A stretch of DNA of 64,000 bases from Rheinheimera hassiensis. Lineage in GTDB: Bacteria; Pseudomonadota; Gammaproteobacteria; Enterobacterales; Alteromonadaceae. The position numbers and the translations under genes are program-made. Location of the stretch: contig NZ_JAKUJZ010000001.1 in assembly GCF_022436675.1 (NCBI RefSeq), positions 62,001 to 126,000 on the forward strand, in the 5' to 3' direction. Of the stretch, positions 19,147 to 27,688 are shown one piece after another; within the stretch, counting starts at the first letter, position 1, and the number at the start of each line of letters is the position of its first letter. Below the pieces are notes generated by a model. The model was given only the letters and a program-made list of their open reading frames with translations, was not told where the DNA came from and made no database searches.

Positions 19147-20310
19147 TTATGGTATTACTGAGGTAATAGTACCATTAGTTGCTGTTGCTTGGCGCATCAG
19201 CGCCTGCCACCAGTAGCTGTTTTGTGCCACACTGCTATGCAATTGTGACAGAGACACCAGCTGCCCAAACTCTGGTGTTAACAGTGCGGTATCAGCTTGT
19301 GATGCAGCAGTACTAACCCGCTCAAGTGGCTCATACCAGGCATGAAACGCCAGGTCAAAAGTGCCGTTATGCACCGGCACCATTACCTGACCTTTTACAT
19401 CCAGATGCGCCTGCACACTTTGCTCCGGCGTCATATGAATATGTGCCCAGTCATTATCGTAAGCGCCGGTTTCAATAAAGCTGATATCGAACGGGCCATA
19501 TTTATTGCCTATCTGCTTAAAACCATCAAAGTAACCAGAATCACCACTGAAATACACCGCACCGGCTAAAGTTTTAATTACCCAGGAGCCCCATAAAGTG
19601 GTGTTGCCATCACCAATGCCACGGCCGGAGAAATGCTGCGTTGGCGTAAAGGCAATCAGCGCATTGTCGCTAACCTGTTCCTGCCACCAGTCAAAACGCT
19701 GAATTTTCTCTGCTGCCACACCCCACTTCTGTAAGTCGGTTTCTACCCCCAGCGGCACCAAAAACTGCGCGGTTTTCACCGCTAGTTGTTTAATACTGGC
19801 TTTGTCTAAATGATCATAGTGGTTATGTGAGATCAGCACTTTAGCAATAGCTGGAAGCTCTGCGATACTGATTGGCGTCTGGTGAAAACGTTTCGGGCCC
19901 AGAAATGAAAACGGCGAGGCGCGCTGCGAAAATACCGGGTCTAACAGCCAGTATTCGCCATACACTTTTAACAGCACCGATGAATGCCCCAGCTTAACAA
20001 AGTGCACATCGTTATCCGGTAGGGCATCTAGTTGCTGCCGGCTCAGTGGCTGCAGCGGCATGGTTTTCGCCGGCACCTTGTCTACTGCCGGCTCAGTGAA
20101 ATAACGTTTGGCAATTTCCAGCGTTTTCAGCAAACCCGGTTGTTCAAAAGCATGCACATTATGAAACTTGCCATGCTGATACTGGCTGGCATCCGTTAAG
20201 GTTGTTGCATCAACATTCGCTACTATATTGGTATTTAGCATCACTATTCCTGCCCCTGTCAGCGCCAGACTGCCCAGCAGCCAGCTTAGTGGTTTAATTA
20301 CTTTGCGCAT
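19147..20310 (-). CDS. MBL-fold metal-dependent hydrolase (NAPE-PLD/UlaG-like)
   Basis: A 387-residue protein with an N-terminal membrane or signal segment (MRKVIKPLSWLLGSLALTGAGIVML) and a beta-lactamase-fold domain. Metal ligands are visible in ISHNHYDHLD, FSGDSGY and PVHNGTFD, with the early HSSVLLK of the NAPE-PLD-like branch. FLGPKRFHQTPISIAELP is also typical of that group, which cleaves phosphodiester-type lipids or related substrates; the substrate here is unknown. It is divergent from a TetR gene, and two matching palindromes lie in between, so it is probably repressed by that regulator. Confidence 0.85.
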   Translation of the reverse strand: MRKVIKPLSWLLGSLALTGAGIVMLNTNIVANVDATTLTDASQYQHGKFHNVHAFEQPGLLKTLEIAKRYFTEPAVDKVPAKTMPLQPLSRQQLDALPDNDVHFVKLGHSSVLLKVYGEYWLLDPVFSQRASPFSFLGPKRFHQTPISIAELPAIAKVLISHNHYDHLDKASIKQLAVKTAQFLVPLGVETDLQKWGVAAEKIQRFDWWQEQVSDNALIAFTPTQHFSGRGIGDGNTTLWGSWVIKTLAGAVYFSGDSGYFDGFKQIGNKYGPFDISFIETGAYDNDWAHIHMTPEQSVQAHLDVKGQVMVPVHNGTFDLAFHAWYEPLERVSTAASQADTALLTPEFGQLVSLSQLHSSVAQNSYWWQALMRQATATNGTITSVIP

Positions 20311-20324
20311 AAGCTCACCCGATA

Positions 20325-20345
20325 TAAACTACACCGTGCAGTTTA
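20325..20345. promoter_or_regulatory. Candidate TetR operator, site 1
   Basis: TAAACTACACCGTGCAGTTTA is a 21-bp palindrome with a single mismatched pair around a central base. It lies 14 bases upstream of the MBL-fold gene start and shares its half-sites with site 2. Confidence 0.6.
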
Positions 20346-20363
20346 CATACAAAAACACATAAG

Positions 20364-20384
20364 TAAACTGGTTAGTGCAGTTTT
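20364..20384. promoter_or_regulatory. Candidate TetR operator, site 2
   Basis: TAAACTGGTTAGTGCAGTTTT shares TAAACT at one end and GTGCAGTTT at the other with site 1, in the same spacing, 47 bases before the tetR start. The pair sits between two divergent genes, as expected for autorepression. Confidence 0.55.
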
Positions 20385-20430
20385 TTCTGTGCTGGGCTAC
20401 AATAGCTGCACTAATGCAAGGCTGAAAACG

Positions 20431-21027
20431 ATGAAACTAACAGAACAGAAACGCATGCAAATACTTGATGCGGCAGAAGAACTGTTCCACAGCAGCGGTG
20501 TGGAGCATACCAGCATGGACCAATTGGCACTGCAGGCTAAAGTGTCAAAACGTACAGTGTACAACCATTTCGCCACTAAGGATGCACTGTTTCAGGCGAT
20601 TTTACAGCGTATGTTCAACAAACTGGCGCAGGGCGGTGAAGTGCGTTTTAACGTGGCAGAGCCTATTGATCAGCAACTGCGCAGCATAGCGCAAGATGAA
20701 GTTACGCTGCTTAGTTCTGCGGCTTTTTTACGGGTAGCCAAAATTGCCATTATGCAGGTCATGCAGCGCCCGGAACTGGCACAGCTGATGAGCGACAGCA
20801 GTCTGGGTTGCAAGCGCTATATAGACAACTTTTTAACCGACGCCTGCTCTGCCGGGGTGTTACAAATTACCGATATCCCCTTTGCGGGTAAACAGTTTAT
20901 TTACCAGCTGAAGTCCTTTGTGTTTTACCCCAGTTTATTTGGCCTGGAACAGCAGACACCGGCGCAACAAGCGCATATTATCAACGAAGCGATCGCGCTG
21001 TTTCTGGCACGCTACCAGGCCAAATAA
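20431..21027 (+). CDS. TetR/AcrR-family transcriptional regulator
   Basis: A 198-residue regulator counted from ATG 20431 (AAGG 9 bases upstream; a further in-frame ATG at 20389 is less likely). The N-terminal HTH is canonical: ILDAAEELFHSSGVEHTSMD, then LALQAKVSKRTVYNHFATKDALF. The C-terminal ligand domain resembles the AefR-type group. It is divergent from the MBL-fold hydrolase with two shared palindromes in the intergenic region; it probably represses both genes. Confidence 0.9.
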   Translation: MKLTEQKRMQILDAAEELFHSSGVEHTSMDQLALQAKVSKRTVYNHFATKDALFQAILQRMFNKLAQGGEVRFNVAEPIDQQLRSIAQDEVTLLSSAAFLRVAKIAIMQVMQRPELAQLMSDSSLGCKRYIDNFLTDACSAGVLQITDIPFAGKQFIYQLKSFVFYPSLFGLEQQTPAQQAHIINEAIALFLARYQAK

Positions 21028-21033
21028 CGCCGG

Positions 21034-21300
21034 TTAACGCCGCTGCCGGTATGCAAGCACCGATGCAACCAGCAGTGCTGTCATGGTCAAAATGCCAAAC
21101 CAGGTGACTAAGTCTTCAGCCAGTTGCTGGCGCTGTAATACCAGCAGTAAAGACAACAGTAATAGTGCGAAACCGCTTAGCCGCCAGCCGCGCTCTGAGC
21201 GCTGGCTTAAATGGCGCAAGCCAAACAGCCGGCGATAGCGCGGCATGGCCAGGCTCAGCAGCGTAAAACCGGCCAGACATAATAACCACAGCAACATCAT
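21034..21300 (-). CDS. DUF3325-like small membrane protein
   Basis: An 88-residue protein with three hydrophobic helices (MMLLWLLCLAGFTLLSLAM; GFALLLLSLLLVL; WFGILTMTALLVASVLA) and basic loops. DUF3325 proteins accompany PepSY-domain and DUF3649 proteins in siderophore or iron gene clusters. Its ATG overlaps the stop of the preceding gene in an ATGA arrangement. Precise function unknown. Confidence 0.75.
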   Translation of the reverse strand: MMLLWLLCLAGFTLLSLAMPRYRRLFGLRHLSQRSERGWRLSGFALLLLSLLLVLQRQQLAEDLVTWFGILTMTALLVASVLAYRQRR

Positions 21301-21620
21301 CTTGTTTGCTCCGCATTACTACTTACCCCTGCCGGCGGTGTGGTGTAAACCAGGCTCAAATATAATCCGGCCGCTAACAGCAGCAACATCAGGCTGGTTC
21401 TGGCGAGGCGCTTAGTGCTTATTACCCACAGAATAATCAGGCTATACCAGACAAAACTCAGCAGCATCAGCCAGACAAAGGCCCCGGCTTTATTGGCACC
21501 CATTAGCGCTAGAACGCCGGGCAAGGCGGCCGTGGCCAGAATACTCAAGCAAAAGCCGCCGGCAATGGCCAACAGCAAACGGTAGCTTAATTGTACTTTG
21601 GGGTGTGATATTAACGACAT
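21297..21620 (-). CDS. DUF3649-like iron-associated membrane protein
   Basis: A 107-residue protein with three predicted helices (LLLAIAGGFCLSILATAALP; AFVWLMLLSFVWYSLIILWV; SLMLLLLAAGLYLSLVY). The composition and the position between PepSY-TM and DUF3325 genes fit DUF3649, a family found in iron/siderophore operons. It overlaps the upstream gene by 10 bases and the downstream one by 4. Confidence 0.75.
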   Translation of the reverse strand: MSLISHPKVQLSYRLLLAIAGGFCLSILATAALPGVLALMGANKAGAFVWLMLLSFVWYSLIILWVISTKRLARTSLMLLLLAAGLYLSLVYTTPPAGVSSNAEQTR

Positions 21621-23176
21621 ACCAGCTCCTGCGCGGTATCGCCCTCGTCCTTAGTCAGGTGTTGCTTAGCCTGCGCCGCGCGGCGCAAGGTAAAACGCCA
21701 GAGCAGAAAAAAGCCGGCGGCGCTTAGCAGTAGTGCCAAATCCACTGCCAGTAAGGTGGTGTCGGCAGGAAAATGGTAACTGAGTATATTGCGCTGTACT
21801 GTTAGTATGCTCAACAGTGGTAACACTAAATATGCCAGCGCGAGCAGCAAGGCGCCCTCACGCCAGCTATTGCTGATACCGCGTAGCAACGGATACAGCA
21901 GCATTAACGCCCAGCCGGCAAAAAAGCAGTGGATTTCCATCTGTGCGCGGTTTTCCAGCGCCAGCGGTAATAAGCGGTTGGCGTAAAAATACGCTGCGAC
22001 AGCCAATGGCAAACCCAGAATAACGCCGATATTTAACCAGCGAACCAGTTGCTGCCCCGGCGCTATCTTATTGTTAGCGCTCTGCTTTCGCAGTCGTTTT
22101 TCTGACCATAACACCAGCCCGGTAGCGATCATTAGCGTGCCCATAACCCCGCTGATAAAATACAACCAGCGCAGCTGCAAACCGGCAAAACGGCCGGCGT
22201 GTAAATTTACCATTGTGCGGCGGGTATGCTCGGCGGCCAACTGCGGTTGCTGCTGGCTGAGTAATTCGCCACTCACTGCGGAATAAATTAAAGTACGGCC
22301 GGGCACAATAAGCGACTGCGTACTGCCTTCAGTAAACTGCACAGTGGCAGCCGCATCGCCAGGATTATTCACTGCCACAAAAGCAATAGGCGCACCGCTC
22401 AACTGTAACTTTGCCTGCTGATACAACGGCTGCAGCGACAGCATAGCGGCCGCCTCACCACTGGCCACCACCGCCGGCGGTTGCCGGGTTAAGGTTTCAA
22501 ACAGGGTATTGCGATCACCAAAGCCAAGCGAAATGGCCCAGGACAAATACATAAACATCAGCGTAACCAGGCCGGTGTAGGTGATCATTAAATGAAACGG
22601 CAACGCTAGCACTGCGGTAATAGTATGCGCATCCAGCCAGCTGCGCGGCCCCTTGCCAGGCTGAAAGCTGAAGAAATCTTTAAAAATCTTTTTATGAATA
22701 ATTACGCCGCTGATAATAGCCACCAACATAAACATGGTGCAAATACCTACCAGCCAGCGGGCCCACAGCACCGGCATATAGTGTAAATCAAAGTGAAAAC
22801 GGTACAGAAAGCTGCCGCCACGGCTGTCTCTTAATGGGACTTCCTCACCGTTGCCATCGAGCGTAGCACGCCGGAAACCGCGCCCGCCGGCGGCGGCATC
22901 ACGCCAAAACACATTGGTGGTAGCTGAACGCTCATCGGGCAACGACACAGACCAACTGGCGGAGCCCGGCGCTTTTTGCTGCAAAAATGCCTGTGCTTGT
23001 GCCAGGCTATGCTCAGGATTGGCTTTATGTTGCAGTTCGGGCTGCATCCAGTCGGTAATTTCATGCTGGAAAAATGCCAGAGTGCCGGTTAAAAATACCG
23101 CAAACAACACCCAGCCAACGACAAGCCCGGACCAGGTATGCAGCCAGGTCATGCTGTCGCGGAATCTTGCTTTCAT
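21611..23176 (-). CDS. PepSY-associated TM-helix protein (siderophore/iron reductase-like)
   Basis: A 521-residue inner-membrane protein. The first helix, MTWLHTWSGLVVGWVLFAVF, is the signature of PepSY-TM proteins (FoxB/PiuB/FsrB type), followed by a periplasmic domain, helices near residues 140, 195 and 345 and a C-terminal four-helix bundle. Histidines in the helices (HTWSG; HFDLHYMP; HLMITYTG; NLHAGRF) could bind heme, and some family members reduce ferric siderophores. It heads a three-gene overlapping operon with DUF3649 and DUF3325 proteins and has a Fur-like box about 105 bases upstream, supporting iron regulation. Confidence 0.85.
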   Translation of the reverse strand: MKARFRDSMTWLHTWSGLVVGWVLFAVFLTGTLAFFQHEITDWMQPELQHKANPEHSLAQAQAFLQQKAPGSASWSVSLPDERSATTNVFWRDAAAGGRGFRRATLDGNGEEVPLRDSRGGSFLYRFHFDLHYMPVLWARWLVGICTMFMLVAIISGVIIHKKIFKDFFSFQPGKGPRSWLDAHTITAVLALPFHLMITYTGLVTLMFMYLSWAISLGFGDRNTLFETLTRQPPAVVASGEAAAMLSLQPLYQQAKLQLSGAPIAFVAVNNPGDAAATVQFTEGSTQSLIVPGRTLIYSAVSGELLSQQQPQLAAEHTRRTMVNLHAGRFAGLQLRWLYFISGVMGTLMIATGLVLWSEKRLRKQSANNKIAPGQQLVRWLNIGVILGLPLAVAAYFYANRLLPLALENRAQMEIHCFFAGWALMLLYPLLRGISNSWREGALLLALAYLVLPLLSILTVQRNILSYHFPADTTLLAVDLALLLSAAGFFLLWRFTLRRAAQAKQHLTKDEGDTAQELVCR

Positions 23177-23280
23177 TCACCTTACCTTTAATGCACGGCC
23201 ATACTATGTAACTACTGAGGTAACTACTGTGCGTTTTTATACCTGTAAACAAGGCTGGTATTATTAGCACAATGCACAAA

Positions 23281-23295
23281 TAATAACAATTATCA
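23281..23295 (-). promoter_or_regulatory. Candidate Fur box for the PepSY operon
   Basis: TAATAACAATTATCA fits the 7-1-7 Fur motif TGATAATnATTATCA at 12 of 14 specified positions and lies upstream of the PepSY-TM gene. Confidence 0.5.
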
Positions 23296-23312
23296 TTTGC
23301 ATGCATCAGTAA

Positions 23313-23339
23313 AAACGGCACTACTATTGAGTGCCGTTT
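23313..23339 (-). terminator. Terminator of the GH16-di-heme gene
   Basis: A 10-bp perfect stem (AAACGGCACT / AGTGCCGTTT) with a 7-nt loop. Read on the minus strand it is followed by a T run, 21 bases after the stop of the upstream gene. Confidence 0.8.
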
Positions 23340-23360
23340 AGGTAAGCGGATTGGTACTGG

Positions 23361-26300
23361 CTACAAGCTGTTTAAAAACGCCAGCAAAGCATCTTTGTCT
23401 GTAGCCGACAGGTTCTGGTAGTTCATCCGGCTTATTTCTGCCTCACCACCGTGCCAGCGGATCGCTTCATCAATAGTGCGGGCGCGGCCGTCATGCAGAT
23501 AATTGCCGTCTGGAGTGCAATACTCATGCCCATCCAGGCCAAACGCGTCCCAACCTATGTTGCCCGCTACCCCACCGGTAACACAGGCGGATAAACCCAG
23601 GCCCCACAGCGGTGCGGTGCGCCACTCTGAGCCGCCTGCCTCACCTTCGGCTAAGTTATCCGCCAGGCCCGGCCCCATATCATGCAGCAGTAAATCGGTG
23701 TATGGGTAAATAGTCTGGTTACGTAACTCTGCCAGCGGGTGATATTCACTGGTTTGAAAGCTTTCGGTATGGCAACCGTTGCAGCCGATAGTGCTGAACA
23801 CAGCCTTGCCTTGCAACACCTGCGGGTTGTTGTAATCACGTTGTGGCCGCACTCCCAGCAACGAGATGTACTTCACCAGATTATCCAGATGCTGATCTGC
23901 CAACTGTACGCCAGCACCGCAATTACTCTGGCTTGCGCCACAGTCTGGTGTGGGTAATATTGTAGTCATCACACCCATATCGGTATTAAGCGCCGCTGCC
24001 ACCTGATGTTTTACGCTGCTGGTTGCTGCTTTATAACCAAAGCGGCCTAAACGCGCTTCACCGGTAACAGGGTCAAGCACGCGATGGGCACGGCCGGAAA
24101 TGCCATCACCGTTGGCATCATCTGCATCCTCCAGCGCCAGTATCGCTGCTTCAGGTATAGCCTCCAGCAAACCAATACCGTTTAACTGCGGTGCAATACG
24201 GGCCGAGAACGTATCTGGCATTGTGCCACTGAACTGGTAATTCGGCGTGCGCAGGCCGTTACTTTCAGTAAACGAAGCAATAGATGGCATACTTTCATTG
24301 CTGCTTCCGCCATTGCGCCGTGGTTGCAATACCCGGCCTAATTCGGCATGTGATAAGCCATCGGCATTGCCTACGCGAAATACCCACTTATCCAGCGGCG
24401 AGCCAACGGCGCCAATTGGAGCCCGGCCATTACGCACATGGCAGCCAGAGCAGCGCTGGTTAATATAATTCGAACCGGCTAAGCCCACCATGCCGGTAAA
24501 AATACCGTTTTCGGCGTTTTCATCATGGCTGCCGTCGACAAAGGAGGTATGGTGCAAACGCCGTCCCAGTACAAAAGGCTGGCCATTGTCGTAACCCAGG
24601 TTAGTCGCCATTTGTTGAAAATGGCCGTCTGGCTCGGCAGTCATTTGTACATGCAGGGTGGTGTCGCCACCTAACCGTGCACTGGCAGGCAGCGGCACTG
24701 AGTCACGCTGTAAATAACGGCCAGGCTGGAAAATTTCTTTATCGGTAACATCCCACGGCACTATGCCCTGGCCAACAATATACAAAAAGGTGGTACCGTA
24801 ATAGTTAGCGCGGCCACGCGGCAGGGTAGAGCCATCTAAAAACTGGCTGACTTCAAACTCCAGCTTATCGCCAACCTGAATAGGCCGGCCTTCGCGGCAG
24901 TTATAGCTTTCTTCTTTCCAGTAATGGGTGTTATCTACCATGTTCATCACACCATTACCGCAAAACTCTGCCAGCGTATTCATACCGATATACCACCAGC
25001 GGTTTTCTGCTTCTGTATCATGCAATTTATTCTGCGTCACTACATTCATCCGAATACTGCTGCCGCCTTTGGCAACGTAATCGACAATTTCGATGGCGGC
25101 TGTTCTGTCTTCCCAGTAAAACGTCAGGTAATGATCATAAGCCTGAAAATGGTTTTCTTTGGCGTGTCTGTCGCGGGCGCGATCAGAAAAACGGGTAACT
25201 AAGGCATCGCCGCGATCATACTGAATAGCGCTCTCCAGCGGTGTTGCCGCATTAAATAACGGCACTACATTCAGTGCTGTCAGCGGGCAACCATTGGCAT
25301 TTACCGGCGCACCAGCCGGTGTGCCGGGGCAATTGTCCAGCGCATCATTCACACCGTCGCCGTCACTGTCCTGGACCGGATCAGGATCTGGCCCGCCCGG
25401 GTCCGGGTTAGTTCCGCCGCCATTACCGCTTAGGGTAAAACTTTGCTCTGCCGTATCAACAGCATAGCCATTGGCGGCATCCCAGTAGGTAAAAAAATAT
25501 GTCAGCACATTGCCGGGCGCTAAACCCGATACCTGGTAGCTGTTTACGCCACTTGCCTGTTGCATAGCAACATTAATTTGCCCGCCATTATTTACCCGGT
25601 AATGCACATCAGCCCAGCCTGTGCTGTTAACAAAAAACCGCACACTATCGGCTGCCGTCTGCGCCACGCCAGAAGCCCCGGCGGCAGCCGGGCAACCGTT
25701 TGCATCCACTACTGTACCGCTGGCAGTATTGCCGCATTGGTCCAGATTATCAGGCACACCATCGCCATCACTGTCGGCCAGCGCAGTGCCACCGCCGCCT
25801 TCCCAGACAATATCATCAATGGCAAATTCAAAGCTGCTGCCGGGTAACTGGCCATCCATACTGGCAATATAAAACATGCCGCTTAACGCCTGTAGCGCAA
25901 TCAGTTCGCCGCGTAAATCGGCAACCGGAATAGTCGCCTCTGCCCAGTCACCGTTACGCACCAAACCATAGCGGGTTTCATTGGCTGGGAAATTCAGCCA
26001 GTTTTCATTAGTGTATGAATCGGCAATGCCAATTTTAAAGCTAACATTAGCCGGAATTTTGATACTGAACTTCATGCTGCCGTTGGCAAAGTTGCTCATA
26101 TCGCGCACTTGGCGGGCTTGAATGCCACCACCAAACCACTGGTTCGGGCTGTTATAGTTCCAGGCAATAACATTATTGCCTTCCAGCGGTGCGGTGTTAC
26201 CCGCCACTACTGACGCCTGGTTCCAGATATAAATATCTGAACTGACACCGGCCTGCAGTTGGTTGCTTGTCGGTGTAGTATCGGTAAATACGCCAAAGCT

Positions 26301-27296
26301 TCCCGTTTCCGGTGGGTTTACATTGCCACTAAATACCTGCCCCATACCGTTTAGCTGATATACCCGTATGTAATCGATATACATTTTACCTGGCAACGGA
26401 GCTGTCACCTGCGCATTCGTTGCGGCATCAGTAAAGTTACCGCCTACCGCCATATTAAACAGTAAATAAAACGGTTGCTGCAGCTCGCTGGATTCCTCAG
26501 TAATGCTGATAGGTGCATCGTACATATCGTACTCAACGCCATTGTCTATTACGGTAAAACGCAGTTGGGTGTCCGTCCAGTAAGTGCGGTAGGTAACAAA
26601 GCGGTTGCTCAGCGGCTGGGCCGCGACATAAGCGTTGTCGGTTTGCCAGGCTGTCATGGCGGCACAGGTTGGATTTTCTGGCACACAGGCAGCATCGGCG
26701 TAAAAAATGGCATTGGCACCTACATAGCTATTGATATCGGCACCGGGGTGGCCAGCCTCCGCCCTGCCCTGGGCACGATGGCCCATTTCCATCATGTCAA
26801 TCTCGCCCTTGGCCGGCCAACTGGCAGTACTGGTGCCCAGCATCCAGGCGGCAGGCCACAAACCAATCCCCAGCTGTGGTACCCGCAAACGCACCTCTAT
26901 CATGCCGTACTGCACGGCCAGCTTTTGTTCGCTGTCAATTTTACCCGAACTAAAAGCGCGACCACCGATAGCGTCGTTACGCGCCTGCAGCACCAGCGCC
27001 TTATTACCCGGCTCGCCCGGCACATCTTCAATGCTAAGGTTGTCGGCGCTATACCACTGCAGCTCCTGGTTGCCCCAGCCACATAAGCCTACCTGGCAGC
27101 CATCGCCTTCAATTTCATTCCATGTATTGTTGTTAAAGCTGCTGAAATTATCTTCGAATAACAGATTACCAATCACAGGATTAGTTACATCTGCCAGAGA
27201 AGTGTGCGACACACCTAAACAACAGAGTGCCAGCAAAGTAGAAAATGACGGCCATAGCTTAGCGTGCTGTGCCGGAATGTTTTGACTATTTTTCAT
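23361..27296 (-). CDS. Secreted multidomain protein: GH16 glucanase + CBM-like + TSP3 + di-heme oxidoreductase
   Basis: A 1311-residue protein counted from ATG 27296 (an in-frame TTG lies 27 bases upstream). After a signal peptide come a GH16 domain (about 40-315) with the catalytic motif GEIDMMEMG at 164-172; a galactose-binding-like jelly roll (about 330-500, ending FAIDDIVWE); a thrombospondin-3 calcium repeat (DSDGDGVPDNLDQC, 509-522); a CBM56-like module (about 550-625, VRFFVNSTGWADVHYRVN); a second TSP3 repeat (DSDGDGVNDALDNC); and a C-terminal DHOR/DUF1111-type region (about 672-1311) with heme motifs CSGCH (949-953) and CNGCH (1172-1176). GH16 with a CBM56-like module suggests a laminarin-type beta-1,3-glucan substrate. 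Fusion to a two-heme oxidoreductase is very unusual. There is no internal stop, so it reads as one protein. Confidence 0.85.
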   Translation of the reverse strand: MKNSQNIPAQHAKLWPSFSTLLALCCLGVSHTSLADVTNPVIGNLLFEDNFSSFNNNTWNEIEGDGCQVGLCGWGNQELQWYSADNLSIEDVPGEPGNKALVLQARNDAIGGRAFSSGKIDSEQKLAVQYGMIEVRLRVPQLGIGLWPAAWMLGTSTASWPAKGEIDMMEMGHRAQGRAEAGHPGADINSYVGANAIFYADAACVPENPTCAAMTAWQTDNAYVAAQPLSNRFVTYRTYWTDTQLRFTVIDNGVEYDMYDAPISITEESSELQQPFYLLFNMAVGGNFTDAATNAQVTAPLPGKMYIDYIRVYQLNGMGQVFSGNVNPPETGSFGVFTDTTPTSNQLQAGVSSDIYIWNQASVVAGNTAPLEGNNVIAWNYNSPNQWFGGGIQARQVRDMSNFANGSMKFSIKIPANVSFKIGIADSYTNENWLNFPANETRYGLVRNGDWAEATIPVADLRGELIALQALSGMFYIASMDGQLPGSSFEFAIDDIVWEGGGGTALADSDGDGVPDNLDQCGNTASGTVVDANGCPAAAGASGVAQTAADSVRFFVNSTGWADVHYRVNNGGQINVAMQQASGVNSYQVSGLAPGNVLTYFFTYWDAANGYAVDTAEQSFTLSGNGGGTNPDPGGPDPDPVQDSDGDGVNDALDNCPGTPAGAPVNANGCPLTALNVVPLFNAATPLESAIQYDRGDALVTRFSDRARDRHAKENHFQAYDHYLTFYWEDRTAAIEIVDYVAKGGSSIRMNVVTQNKLHDTEAENRWWYIGMNTLAEFCGNGVMNMVDNTHYWKEESYNCREGRPIQVGDKLEFEVSQFLDGSTLPRGRANYYGTTFLYIVGQGIVPWDVTDKEIFQPGRYLQRDSVPLPASARLGGDTTLHVQMTAEPDGHFQQMATNLGYDNGQPFVLGRRLHHTSFVDGSHDENAENGIFTGMVGLAGSNYINQRCSGCHVRNGRAPIGAVGSPLDKWVFRVGNADGLSHAELGRVLQPRRNGGSSNESMPSIASFTESNGLRTPNYQFSGTMPDTFSARIAPQLNGIGLLEAIPEAAILALEDADDANGDGISGRAHRVLDPVTGEARLGRFGYKAATSSVKHQVAAALNTDMGVMTTILPTPDCGASQSNCGAGVQLADQHLDNLVKYISLLGVRPQRDYNNPQVLQGKAVFSTIGCNGCHTESFQTSEYHPLAELRNQTIYPYTDLLLHDMGPGLADNLAEGEAGGSEWRTAPLWGLGLSACVTGGVAGNIGWDAFGLDGHEYCTPDGNYLHDGRARTIDEAIRWHGGEAEISRMNYQNLSATDKDALLAFLNSL

Positions 27297-27387
27297 GTGC
27301 AATAACCCACAGTTTATGTGCAATTAAACGGGTCACGCCGCTAGCTTTTAATGCATGCTTAAGCGTGCCAGACAAGGCATGCTGAGT

Positions 27388-27403
27388 GTGAAAACGGTTT
27401 TAC
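27388..27403. promoter_or_regulatory. LacI-type palindrome, weak
   Basis: GTGAAAACGGTTTTAC is an imperfect palindrome with a central CG, about 92 bases upstream of the GH16 fusion gene; this is the form of many LacI-family operators. Confidence 0.35.
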
Positions 27404-27460
27404 GGCCATAACAACAGCGGCAAAACACATTTTGCTGGTGGGGTTAACAACAATAGTGTG

Positions 27461-27485
27461 GCAGCCCGGTATTTTAGCGGGCTGC
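27461..27485. other. GC-rich hairpin upstream of the GH16 fusion gene
   Basis: An 8-bp perfect stem (GCAGCCCG / CGGGCTGC) with a 9-nt loop. It could form in the 5' leader of the GH16 transcript or mark the end of the AOX transcript; T residues follow only on the plus strand. Confidence 0.4.
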
Positions 27486-27605
27486 GTTTTAACAGCAGGT
27501 ATTGCCACCTGTTGCTGCACATTACTTTTATCCTGTCCTGCTGCGCTTATCCGCTCTGCCTTGTTACCCGTGGCACAGGCAGTATTATTATGGTTACATT
27601 AAAAT

Positions 27606-27617
27606 GTAAGCGCTTAC
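27606..27617. promoter_or_regulatory. Candidate LacI-family operator
   Basis: GTAAGCGCTTAC is a perfect 12-bp palindrome (TGTAAGCGCTTACT in context) with the central GC typical of LacI-family sites for sugar genes. It lies in the 365-base gap (27324-27688) between alternative oxidase and the GH16 fusion, about 310 bases upstream of the latter. A short open frame on the plus strand in the gap is not convincing. Confidence 0.5.
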
Positions 27618-27688
27618 TTAAGCTAGATGAGATTAACCAGCAGGTCAAGTTATTGTGATTAATGAGGCATATCTTAGTTGCAGAATAC

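Noticed and set aside
19034..19216. 60-codon ORF on the plus strand, protein-like in its first half
   Set aside because: It has no clear ribosome-binding site, and its 3' half overlaps the end of the convergent MBL-fold gene. It may be a decayed remnant.
26475..27086. 203-codon ORF on the strand opposite the GH16 domain
   Set aside because: It is a shadow of the GH16 coding frame; the GH16 motifs on the other strand are unambiguous.
27458..27658. 66-codon ORF upstream of the GH16 fusion gene
   Set aside because: It runs through a hairpin and a LacI-type palindrome, and its composition is not protein-like.
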